DNA from: Opitutaceae bacterium
GTDB lineage: Bacteria; Verrucomicrobiota; Verrucomicrobiia; Opitutales; Opitutaceae
Length of the DNA stretch: 64,000 bases
Direction of reading: 5' to 3'
Assembly (NCBI GenBank): GCA_024233285.1
Contig: JACKPU010000005.1
Coordinates: 199,545 to 263,544, forward strand
How positions within the stretch are numbered: position 1 is the stretch's first letter; the number at the start of each line of letters is the position of its first letter. This document shows, piece by piece, positions 8,722 through 16,498 of this stretch. The notes under the pieces were generated by a model. It had not been told where the DNA came from. It did not search any database and saw only the letters and a program-made list of their open reading frames with translations. The position numbers and the translations under genes were made by a program.

Positions 8722-9351
8722 TTAGGCCAAAGCGCTCAAGTGGGTAGTGTCATTCAGTTTTGAAACGACTCGTTCTTCCCATCTGTTGATGGTCAGCCGT
8801 GTAAAGCTCGCACAATCGAACTCAAAGGAAACTTTATTCCAGTAAGCCTCACCCAGTCCCAACCACCATTGCACCAGGGCCACCATGGCATTCCCGTGAG
8901 AGACGATCAGCAGTCGCTCGGCTTTGGATTGGCTCAAGGCTGTGTCCATGAAACTTGATACTCTCGCGGACATGAGCCGCCAGCTTTCCGCTTCGGGATA
9001 AGGAATCCAATCATACGCCGGTTCAGTGACAGGCAAGGCAAGACTCCTCGCCGCATCGAGCGTTTTGTCTTTGGCAATGCCATTGCCCAGCTCACGTAAT
9101 TCTTGGTGATAGGTTGGCCTGACATTTTCCAGATGCGCAGCGATGATATCCGCAGTCTGTCTGGCCCGGATCAGATCACTACTGATCAGATCAATTGAAG
9201 AGACGGGAGACAGGGCTGCGAGTGCCTTGGCTGCACATTTTGCCTGGCGCTCACCTTTGGTTGTCAGCGGCGAGGCCGTCCATCCTCCCGTCAATCCTTT
9301 GATGTGATGTTGGGATTCACCGTGTCGGATGAGAATGATCTCAATTGGCAT
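8722..9351 (-). CDS. Histidine phosphatase family protein
   Basis: A phosphoglycerate-mutase-like phosphatase (209 aa). The catalytic motif RHGES lies at residues 9-13 (IILIRHGESQHH), and the second active-site histidine is in LLIVSHGNAMVALVQWW near residue 155. SSDLIRARQTADIIA supplies the usual phosphate-binding arginine. Members cleave sugar phosphates, cobalamin intermediates or other phosphoesters; the substrate here cannot be told. It starts 3 bp after the stop of the preceding VOC gene. Confidence 0.85.
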   Translation of the reverse strand: MPIEIILIRHGESQHHIKGLTGGWTASPLTTKGERQAKCAAKALAALSPVSSIDLISSDLIRARQTADIIAAHLENVRPTYHQELRELGNGIAKDKTLDAARSLALPVTEPAYDWIPYPEAESWRLMSARVSSFMDTALSQSKAERLLIVSHGNAMVALVQWWLGLGEAYWNKVSFEFDCASFTRLTINRWEERVVSKLNDTTHLSALA

Positions 9352-9354
9352 AGC

Positions 9355-9756
9355 TCAGTGATGATAATGCGGTGAGATGACGGCCTCTATCCGGTAGCAA
9401 TCGGGATCAAAAACGAAAGCGGCGTAATAATCGGGACCGTATTCGGGATTCAGGCCCGAACCGCCATTGTCGGTGCCGCCGTTTGCGAGCGCAGCCTTGT
9501 AAAAAGCGTCGATGGCCTCTCGCGTGCGTCCGATGAAAGCGAGATGAAATCCGTCGCCAGACAGGATCTTTTCGTCCGGCCGATGACGAATCGAAAAGAT
9601 ATCGCCATTGTCTATGAACCCCCAGCCGACGACATCGGGAAAATCAACTGTGCGCTTGTAACCCAGTTCCCCCAGCGCCGCTTCGTAAAACTTTGCGGAC
9701 CGCTCAAGATTAATGACCGGGAGCGAGAGGTGGTGGATCATCGGGACGTGCGTCAT
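9355..9756 (-). CDS. VOC-family protein
   Basis: A small (133 aa) single-domain VOC protein: IHHLSLPVINLERSAKFYEAALGELGYKR at the start, GFHLAFIGRTREAIDAFYKAALANGG in the middle, and YAAFVFDPDCYRIEAVI at the end with the terminal Glu ligand. Its start lies 47 bp inside the 3' end of the ComB-like gene; the internal ATG at 9741 would shorten the overlap. Close coupling points to shared expression. Confidence 0.8.
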   Translation of the reverse strand: MTHVPMIHHLSLPVINLERSAKFYEAALGELGYKRTVDFPDVVGWGFIDNGDIFSIRHRPDEKILSGDGFHLAFIGRTREAIDAFYKAALANGGTDNGGSGLNPEYGPDYYAAFVFDPDCYRIEAVISPHYHH

Positions 9757-10489
9757 GAGCGGGCGGGTTGGCGTTGATGAAATCGGTGTCTGTGAGCAGC
9801 GGCACCGTGCTGCTCACATCGTGCATGGCGGCCAATTCCACGTCAGCCTTAAATCCTTTCTGGTCCAATTCCTGTCCACTCGCGGAGAGTAAGAGGGTGT
9901 CACTAAGTTTCTGCTCCAGACCAGTCCAAGATGCACAGGCGGTTTGGGCTTCAGGCGACTGAGTCCCGTTTAATTTGCTGATGATGGCACCTGCACCGAG
10001 CAGATCCTCAATGGCGCAGCGCAACGAACCATCGGGCCAACGCTCGCCGGCGGGAATGACGTTGAATGTGCGACCGTTGCGATTGGCCCACCGGGCCACG
10101 GCTGTGGCATTGCGCAGGCAACCCGCGATGACTTTTGCGCCTGTATCTTTCGCTTGGAACGCCAGCGTTGAACCGTTGGGGGAGGGTAAAACGAGCCGAA
10201 GTCCGGTTGGCACGTTGATGAGCGAAGAAGGGGCGAGGGAGTAATGTCCGGCAAAGCGGTTGCGCGAGCTGGCGATCTCGGCGTTTTTTTCGCGAGCATA
10301 AGCGATAGCGGTTTCGTCCTTCCAACGATAAGGCAGCACTGTGGCGCCGCGACTGACTGCGATATCCACGCAGGTAGAAAATGACAGGACGTCGACAATG
10401 ATAATTACGTCCGCCGCTGATAGCTGATCTACGGCCTGCGAACCCCATTCACTGCGAATCTCATAGTTGGATTGTGTGAGATGGTGCAT
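9710..10489 (-). CDS. ComB-like 2-phosphosulfolactate phosphatase family protein
   Basis: The 259-residue protein resembles ComB: ADVIIIVDVLSFSTCVDIAVSRGA at residues ~28-51, LVLPSPNGSTLAF in the middle, and the signature IPAGERWPDGSLRCAIEDLLGAGAII around 145-170. ComB hydrolyses 2-phosphosulfolactate in coenzyme M biosynthesis in archaea. Bacterial relatives are widespread where no coenzyme M is made, so the true substrate is uncertain. It heads a four-gene minus-strand run (ComB, VOC, phosphatase, VOC). Confidence 0.75.
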   Translation of the reverse strand: MHHLTQSNYEIRSEWGSQAVDQLSAADVIIIVDVLSFSTCVDIAVSRGATVLPYRWKDETAIAYAREKNAEIASSRNRFAGHYSLAPSSLINVPTGLRLVLPSPNGSTLAFQAKDTGAKVIAGCLRNATAVARWANRNGRTFNVIPAGERWPDGSLRCAIEDLLGAGAIISKLNGTQSPEAQTACASWTGLEQKLSDTLLLSASGQELDQKGFKADVELAAMHDVSSTVPLLTDTDFINANPPAHDARPDDPPPLAPGH

Positions 10490-10513
10490 GCCTGCGTAAT
10501 ACTGGGAAGGAAG

Positions 10514-11002
10514 TCATCGGTTCAACCACACGATGGTGGCGTTCAGCACGGTGGCAAAACTTACCCAGAGCAGATAGGGCAACCAGAGCCAGCCGGCGAT
10601 CAGATCGATGGCCCGGAAGCGCCGCCAAATCGCGAACAGCAGCAGCCACAAAATGATCACGTCGATCAGGGCGAGGCCGGGACTTTGCAGGCCGAAGAAG
10701 AGCACCGACCACAGGGCGTTGAGCCCGAGCTGAATGAAAAACAGCGCGAGGGCGCGATCAGCGTTGGGGCGGTCCCGCCGCAGCCAGATGCGCCAAGCCG
10801 CGACGCTCATCAACACATAGAGGAGCGTCCAGACCGGGCCGAAAATCCACGCCGGAGGGTTCCATGACGGTTTGATCAGGGTCGGATACCACGTGGTCAC
10901 GCTTTCGGCGGTGGCGTAGCCGCCGAGGCCGGCCGCCGCAAAGGCGGCCAGCAAAAATGCCGCCAGCATCAACCAGCGCTGAGTAGGAGTTGTGCTCATC
11001 AT
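10514..11002 (-). CDS. TspO/MBR family membrane protein
   Basis: A five-helix membrane protein (162 aa) with the conserved TspO pattern: WYPTLIKPSWNPPAWIFGPVW near residue 45, WLRR between helices, and a Trp/Asn-rich end (NALWSVLFFGLQSPGLA, LLWVSFATVLNATIVWLN). TspO binds porphyrins and other hydrophobic ligands and modulates stress responses in bacteria. The start at 11002 (MMSTTPTQRW) is chosen because ATGATGA overlaps the stop of the beta-helix gene, indicating translational coupling. Confidence 0.9.
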   Translation of the reverse strand: MMSTTPTQRWLMLAAFLLAAFAAAGLGGYATAESVTTWYPTLIKPSWNPPAWIFGPVWTLLYVLMSVAAWRIWLRRDRPNADRALALFFIQLGLNALWSVLFFGLQSPGLALIDVIILWLLLFAIWRRFRAIDLIAGWLWLPYLLWVSFATVLNATIVWLNR

Positions 11003-13116
11003 TTGTCGCGTTGAGTCTTCGGTCGCACGCCGCACTTGGACCAATCCCACGGTTTGAAGCCGAGTTTGAACGCGGGCGAGTTCTTCGCGAGGGTCCAGGT
11101 CTTACGGCCTTCGGTGAGCTTGGGATTGGCAATCACGGTCAAAGCATCGTGCCCGGCCTTTTTCCATTCGGACCACGAGAATTTGCGCGGCACATCCTTG
11201 CGCGTGCCGGGGTGGCCGCAGGGCGAAAGTTTGCCGCCGTCGAACCAGATGCAATTGGCGTTGGATTCGAGCGCGTCGCGAATGTCGCCTTTGTAGCCGC
11301 CGGTGATGACGCGTTCGCTGGGGCCGACAAGGATGTTGTTGAAGAAGTTCGCACTGCGGTGCTCCTCGACCCGGTAAACCGAAGTGAGTGAGTGCTGCCC
11401 GCGGGCGAGGATGTTATGCCGCACGACATTTTCGCGGCCGTAGTGAATGTTGAACGGCGCGTCCTTGGTGTCGTGCACGAGGTTATGTTCGACGAGGAAA
11501 TGCGCGGTGCCCTCGTCGAGATAGATGCCCCAGCCGCCGTAGGCCTGCGACCAGATGTGGTGCACATGGTTGCCGCGAATGACGGTGCCCGGCTGGACGC
11601 CGAGCGTATAGATGCCGCCCATGTCGCTGAGGATGCCGGCGCCGATGTGGTGAATGAGATTGTGTTCGATGCGATTGTTGCGCGACGGCGTCTCGCGGAA
11701 TCCCCAGGTCCAGCCGGTCGAGATGCCGGTGTAGCACGAATCATGAATGTGATTGTGTGCGACCACACAGTCGGCGGCATGCGTGAGAAAAACGCCGACG
11801 CCTTGGTGGAAAATGCGGCCGATGCTGTGGATGTGATTGTCGGTGATCGTGAGGTGTTTGGTCAGGGCCTCGGGATCGCCATCGAGATCGGCGCCGCCGC
11901 CGCGAATGCCGCCCGCGCCGAGATCGTGCAGATGATTGCCCACGGCAGCGCAGTCGCGGCAACCATCGTTGAAATCGATGCCGTAGAGTCCGGCCTGGCT
12001 GAGTTCGCAGTCAATCACCGCGCAATCCCGCGCGGCGCGGAACGAGATGGAGCCGGGCACATAACAGGCCGCCTGCGGACTGCCGCCGATCGGCAGGTCC
12101 TGGCCGAATTGCGGATGGTGCTTGGGCATGTCGGGCACGGGCGAAAACCAATCCGCGTGGCGGAAGGCGAGACCGTGAAATTCCAAACCGCGCACGTGCT
12201 TGGTGCCATGAGGGTCGTGGGTCTCCTTGCCATCATGGAAATACTGTCCGCTGGCGCGAACGAACGCGAAGACGCGCGGCGCGCGAATCTCCGTGTTGAC
12301 CGGGGTCTCGCCGGGCTTGGGCAGGTAGTGCAGCCGGCCGGTCTCGCGATTGAGATACCATTCACCCGGTTCGGTCAGGGCCTCGAAGAGATTGTCGATG
12401 TAGTAGCGGGCAAGGGCGTTGTTGCCATGCGCGTCCTCGTAGGCCTCGTAAAGCGCGAAGGCGCTGCGACGGGCGAAGCTGACCCAGCCGGTGCGCGGAT
12501 TGAGCACGGGTTTGGGCAGGCGCTCTTCAATCCAATAGTGCAGCACGACGAATTCGGCGTCGGGCAGCGAGGTCCAGTCGGCGGAAACATCGCCGGCCTT
12601 CGGTTTGAACGTGTCGCGTCCCGCAAACAGCTCGGTCTTCTCCGGTTCGAGTATCTCGCCGATGCGCAGGACGTTCTTGGCTCCCTGGGTGTCCGGACTG
12701 AATTTGGGAAAACGCGCCCGCGGCGCGCGCCGGCCGTTGACGAAGAGCGAGCGAAAGAAGCGTTTGCCGGCGGCGACCTCGGGCAGATCGAGCGTCCATT
12801 CGGTGCGGCCGTTGCGTTCGCCGACCTTCCAGCCGGTGAGAGCCTGGCCGCCATCGAAAACCGGCTTGGCCTTGGGCGCGGCGACGTAACGCGTGTGCGA
12901 GTCTTCCGGACCGAACTCGACCGGCTCGGTGAGTTCGTAATGACCGCTCTGAATCAAGACGGTGGCGGGGCCGGTGAGTTTGCCGCCGGCGCGCAGGGCG
13001 CGGAGATTGTCACGGGCGCCGGCGAGCGTGCGCCAGGGCTGCTTGGCAGTGCCGGCGGCCCGATCACGGCCGCGCGGGGAGAGATGATAGGTGTTCATGA
13101 AAGCGGCGTCAGCCAA
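10999..13116 (-). CDS. Right-handed parallel beta-helix repeat protein, putative glycoside hydrolase
   Basis: The protein (705 aa) opens with a domain that lays out a pectate-lyase-like helix (GTAKQPWRTLAGARDNLRAL, then FVNGRRAPRARFP) and continues into repeated beta-helix rungs with Asn/His-rich turns (ITDNHIHSIGR, VAHNHIHDSCYTG, IEHNLIHHIGAG, IRGNHVHHIWS, VEHNLVHDTKD). The segment WYLNRETGRLHYLPKPGE is common in GH141-like and related enzymes, so a hydrolase or lyase on plant or algal glycans is plausible. No signal peptide is seen from either candidate start (13116 or the ATG at 13098), which is unusual for such enzymes. It overlaps tspO by ATGATGA. Confidence 0.7.
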   Translation of the reverse strand: MADAAFMNTYHLSPRGRDRAAGTAKQPWRTLAGARDNLRALRAGGKLTGPATVLIQSGHYELTEPVEFGPEDSHTRYVAAPKAKPVFDGGQALTGWKVGERNGRTEWTLDLPEVAAGKRFFRSLFVNGRRAPRARFPKFSPDTQGAKNVLRIGEILEPEKTELFAGRDTFKPKAGDVSADWTSLPDAEFVVLHYWIEERLPKPVLNPRTGWVSFARRSAFALYEAYEDAHGNNALARYYIDNLFEALTEPGEWYLNRETGRLHYLPKPGETPVNTEIRAPRVFAFVRASGQYFHDGKETHDPHGTKHVRGLEFHGLAFRHADWFSPVPDMPKHHPQFGQDLPIGGSPQAACYVPGSISFRAARDCAVIDCELSQAGLYGIDFNDGCRDCAAVGNHLHDLGAGGIRGGGADLDGDPEALTKHLTITDNHIHSIGRIFHQGVGVFLTHAADCVVAHNHIHDSCYTGISTGWTWGFRETPSRNNRIEHNLIHHIGAGILSDMGGIYTLGVQPGTVIRGNHVHHIWSQAYGGWGIYLDEGTAHFLVEHNLVHDTKDAPFNIHYGRENVVRHNILARGQHSLTSVYRVEEHRSANFFNNILVGPSERVITGGYKGDIRDALESNANCIWFDGGKLSPCGHPGTRKDVPRKFSWSEWKKAGHDALTVIANPKLTEGRKTWTLAKNSPAFKLGFKPWDWSKCGVRPKTQRDK

Positions 13117-13166
13117 GCAGGCCTTGAACCAGAGGCGAAATCAAAAGATGCGAATATTCGTGCGAT

Positions 13167-14051
13167 TCAGCGCAGACGGGGTGGCGGGGAGGGCGCGGCA
13201 AAGACCACGATGCTGACGCCGGTGACGACCAACGCGCTGGCGAGATAGAAGCTGGCGGGCGGCACCTGATTGAACAGAAACCACGCCATGATGCCCGCGA
13301 AGATGAACTGGCCGACATTGCAGAGGCTGACGATCTGGCCGCGCAAGTGGCGCATGCTGGCATTGAGCGTCGTGTGGCCGATGATGGTCGGCAGCAGGGC
13401 GAGTCCGATCATGAGTGACCATTCGCGCGAGTCGTCCAGGGCGTAGGTATGCCACCATGGCAACGCCGCGAGTGTGCAGATGACCGCGGCTTGGGCGTAA
13501 ACCGGCACCATGTAGAGCCAGATGGACGGGAAGTCGCGGTTCTTGCGCCCAAGGGCGAGATAGCACGCGAAGAGCAGCATCGAACCAAAGCACATGACGT
13601 TGCCCCAGGCACTGCCGCCGCCGGCCAGGGCGTCGCGCACAGTCAACGCGGCCACGCCGCCGAGCGCGATCAGTGTGCCGATGATCTCGGCGCGGTTGAT
13701 GCGTTCGCCGACAAACCAATGCAGGAAGAATGGAATCGCCGCCGGGGCGAAATTGACCACGAGGCTGGCTTGCGCGGCAATGGTCATGCGTGCACCGATC
13801 GCCCATGTGATCATGTGCAGGGCGAAGATGACTGCGGGCAACATCGTGCGCCGCAGGTGCGCCTTGGTGAAAGTGCCGGCATGTTTGCGGTATTCGTGCC
13901 ACGCGACCGGAGCCATCACCAGACTGGCAAGAATCAGCCGCCACGCCGCCAGCACCGTGGGATGGGTGTGGCTGGCGTTCATCATGATGACTGCGGTGGA
14001 GCAGATCATCACGCCGAAGAGAAGCAGAAGAAAATGCCGGAACATGGGCAC
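13167..14051 (-). CDS. EamA-family (DMT superfamily) transporter
   Basis: The protein (294 aa) has about ten hydrophobic segments in two EamA halves. Features typical of the family are AAWRLILASLVMAP after the first helices, the end of the first half (EIIGTLIALGGVAAL), and the second-half PTIIGHTTLNASMRHLRGQIVSLCNVGQFIFAGIMAWFLF. It probably exports or imports small metabolites. It lies 50 bp before the beta-helix gene on the same strand. Confidence 0.85.
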   Translation of the reverse strand: MPMFRHFLLLLFGVMICSTAVIMMNASHTHPTVLAAWRLILASLVMAPVAWHEYRKHAGTFTKAHLRRTMLPAVIFALHMITWAIGARMTIAAQASLVVNFAPAAIPFFLHWFVGERINRAEIIGTLIALGGVAALTVRDALAGGGSAWGNVMCFGSMLLFACYLALGRKNRDFPSIWLYMVPVYAQAAVICTLAALPWWHTYALDDSREWSLMIGLALLPTIIGHTTLNASMRHLRGQIVSLCNVGQFIFAGIMAWFLFNQVPPASFYLASALVVTGVSIVVFAAPSPPPRLR

Positions 14052-14108
14052 CGCGACGCTGGCAGAACCAAGATCGCAGTCCAGCGTGCAGACCCCGACA
14101 TTTCAGTA

Positions 14109-15710
14109 TTACTGCGGGCCCTGGCCGGCTGCAGTGCGATCAAGCACCAGCTGCGTGTAGTAGGCGTTGGCCTCCATCTCGTTCTGCGTCTCCTGCTGAC
14201 CGTCGAATTTGCGCGCCAAGATCGCGTCGTCGGGATGGCGGGTCAGAATCTCCTGGCCCGCGGCCAGCGAAAGATCGGTGCGGCGCACGCTCTCCAACCG
14301 ATTGATGGCGCCGCGGGACAAATCGGTGCGCATCGCAGCCACCAAGTCGGGTTCGAGTTTGCGCAAATATTGGTCCACCGATCCCTCCGGGGCGAACAGC
14401 GTGTGCTGGTGATTGAGCATCGCGGCGCGAACTTCGCCCCAACTGAAGAAGCCCGGGGTCGGCGGATAGCCGGTGGTGTCGGACGAAAATCCCCGCATCG
14501 ACTCCGGTGGCTCGACGCCAACAAGCGTGGGCAGGTTTTGCGAGACGGAGGTAAAGGTCACGCACGACGCGCGGCTGGTGAGAAAGCGCATGAAATCGAG
14601 CGCGAGTTCTGGATGCCGCGACGTGCGGGTGATGCCGAATGCCCCGTAACTGTTCATGCTGGTTTCCGCGCTGCGCGCGATCATGTGCTCGCCATAGTTC
14701 GGGTCGTCGGGATTGGGCAGCGGATTGCGCATGATGCCGATGCGAAACGGGCACTGTTCGAAGATGCTCGTGGCCATTAGGCTGTAGCCGAGATACAGCG
14801 CAGCGCGGCCTTGGGCGAAGCGGAAGATCGTCTGGTCGTTTTCGATCTGTTCAAAGCCCGGGGTGAGCAGTCGGCTGGCTTCCTGCATGAGCCGGGCGGC
14901 GGAACGGATCGCCGGATCCTGCAGCGACCAGCGGCCTTGCAGGCGCGCGAGGTAAAGCTCCTCGATGGTCGGCGGCAGTCCGGTGGCCACGCCCAGCCGG
15001 GTGGCGAGCCGCTGGGTCTGAGTGTTGAACAAATCGCCGAGCATGATGGTGGCCGCATACGCTGATCCGGCGATCGGCTCGATTTTCTCGCCGGTCCGGC
15101 GGGCGTAATCTTCAACCTTGGCGCACAGGGCCACGAGCTCGGCGTAGTTGCGGGGCAGGGTTTCGGTGCCAGTGGCAGCTTTGATCAGATCCAGATTGCA
15201 GTAAAAGCGGACGCGCGCGTTGAAGAGCGAGGCGCCGTAGTATTCACGGGTCTCCAGATCAAGTCCCGCGCGCATGCCGTCGAGAAACGTGTTGCGCCAC
15301 GGCACGCCGGCGAGCGCGGTGCCGGCGTTGTAGGGATTGGGCTGGTTGATCTCGGCGGTGATGGGTTGGAAATAACTGTAGTGTTCGCGGCCGATCCCGA
15401 GGCCGATTTGCACGAGGTCGGGCGCATCACCGCCGATGAGCTGGCTCGAAGTCCACTGGCGGTAAAGCCGGCCGGGAATCGCGATTTGTTCAATGCGCAC
15501 GCCGGGGTGGAGTGCTTCGTAGGCGCGCGAGAGCCGGTCGAACGCCTCGCGCACGCCGGGTTCGAGTTGCCAGTGGGAAAACCGCAGCACGGTCACGCCC
15601 TCGGCGTGATCGGCCAGCCGCGGTTGGGCGACGCGCCACGCGCTGAAGCCGAACGCGAGTGCTCCGATGGCGATCAACAGAGGAAGTTTCCAGCGGCGCG
15701 GGCTCATCAT
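14109..15710 (-). CDS. Extracellular solute-binding protein, sugar ABC type
   Basis: The protein (533 aa) starts with a signal-anchor (MMSPRRWKLPLLIAIGALAFGFSAW) and then the solute-binding fold of family 1: VLRFSHWQLEPGVREAFDRLSRAYEALHPGVRIEQ, GDAPDLVQIG, and later FRFAQGRAALYLGYS. No lipobox cysteine is visible. The start at 15710 is chosen because ATGATGA overlaps the TPR gene's stop; the longer open frame upstream lies inside the TPR gene. No permease or ATPase gene is near, so it either uses transporters coded elsewhere or acts as a sensor component. Confidence 0.85.
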   Translation of the reverse strand: MMSPRRWKLPLLIAIGALAFGFSAWRVAQPRLADHAEGVTVLRFSHWQLEPGVREAFDRLSRAYEALHPGVRIEQIAIPGRLYRQWTSSQLIGGDAPDLVQIGLGIGREHYSYFQPITAEINQPNPYNAGTALAGVPWRNTFLDGMRAGLDLETREYYGASLFNARVRFYCNLDLIKAATGTETLPRNYAELVALCAKVEDYARRTGEKIEPIAGSAYAATIMLGDLFNTQTQRLATRLGVATGLPPTIEELYLARLQGRWSLQDPAIRSAARLMQEASRLLTPGFEQIENDQTIFRFAQGRAALYLGYSLMATSIFEQCPFRIGIMRNPLPNPDDPNYGEHMIARSAETSMNSYGAFGITRTSRHPELALDFMRFLTSRASCVTFTSVSQNLPTLVGVEPPESMRGFSSDTTGYPPTPGFFSWGEVRAAMLNHQHTLFAPEGSVDQYLRKLEPDLVAAMRTDLSRGAINRLESVRRTDLSLAAGQEILTRHPDDAILARKFDGQQETQNEMEANAYYTQLVLDRTAAGQGPQ

Positions 15711-16498
15711 TGCGCCTCCTTTTCCAATCGCTCGGCGCGGCGGGCGGCTTCGGACACGCTGGGCTCGCGGGGAAATTCCCGCACGTAGCGCTGGTAATAA
15801 GCGGCGGCCTCGGCTTTGCGGCCAGTGACGCGCGCGCATTCGGCAGCAGTTAACAAGGCGTTGGCGATACCGGGCGGCCGCACGACCAGATCGCGCTCCA
15901 GGCAATATTCCAACAAGGGCAGTGCCCGCGCGTGATCGCCTCGCAAGCGCAATAGGGCATCCGCGAGCACGAGTCGCGTGTCGCGCTGGGCGGCGCGCGA
16001 TTGCAGCGACGGCAGCAGCGTCGTGATCTCGGTTACGCGCTCTTCCCAAGCGGCTTCGGCGACATCCGTATACAGCAGCAACAGGGCGAGTTTCGGGGCC
16101 GCGCGTTCCGCGATCGCATTGCCCGGATGGCTGGCCAGCAGCGCCCGGTAGGTGGCGATCGCCGCCGCGGGGTTGGCAGGCTGCGCAAACAGCTGGTCGA
16201 TGCGGGCGATTTGATACGCTGCGGCGATACCGGTGGCGTCGTTGGGATCGGCCGCCCGCAATGCTTCCAAAATCCCGCGGGCTTCATGCACCCGCGCCTC
16301 GGTGCGTGGTTGCACGCCGAGTAAGGCGAGGGCCGCTCCAAGACGGGATTGGCGATCGGTCCGGTCGGCGAATTTGGTCTGGGCAGCCGCGGGATCCAGC
16401 CGGTTGAGATCGAGCCAGCCGTCGGTTTCGGCCCGCAGGATTGCGACCGAAAGCAGAGCGAGCAGCGCAACCCGGAATCCTGGGAGCGCCCGCATCAT
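15707..16498 (-). CDS. Exported TPR-repeat protein
   Basis: Read from the ATG at 16498, the protein (263 aa) has a signal peptide (MMRALPGFRVALLALLSVAILRAE) and then helical repeats resembling TPRs: the spacing of Ala/Leu/Tyr in AAIATYRALLASHPGNAIAERAAP, ARALPLLEYCLERD, and KAEAAAYYQRYVREFPREPSVSEAARRAERL. It is probably periplasmic and may scaffold the heparinase or the solute-binding protein. Its start shares bases with the heparinase stop (TAATG) and its stop overlaps the next gene (ATGATGA). Its function is not known. Confidence 0.75.
   Translation of the reverse strand: MMRALPGFRVALLALLSVAILRAETDGWLDLNRLDPAAAQTKFADRTDRQSRLGAALALLGVQPRTEARVHEARGILEALRAADPNDATGIAAAYQIARIDQLFAQPANPAAAIATYRALLASHPGNAIAERAAPKLALLLLYTDVAEAAWEERVTEITTLLPSLQSRAAQRDTRLVLADALLRLRGDHARALPLLEYCLERDLVVRPPGIANALLTAAECARVTGRKAEAAAYYQRYVREFPREPSVSEAARRAERLEKEAQ

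Noticed and set aside
11392..13248. Long open frame on the plus strand, antisense to the beta-helix protein
   Set aside because: The minus strand encodes clear beta-helix repeats here. The plus frame has low-complexity Ala/Gly/Arg/Glu text and no domain, as expected from GC-rich shadows.
10514..14051. The TspO, beta-helix and EamA genes as one functional operon
   Set aside because: TspO and the beta-helix gene are coupled by overlap, but the EamA gene is 50 bp apart and no shared pathway is evident.
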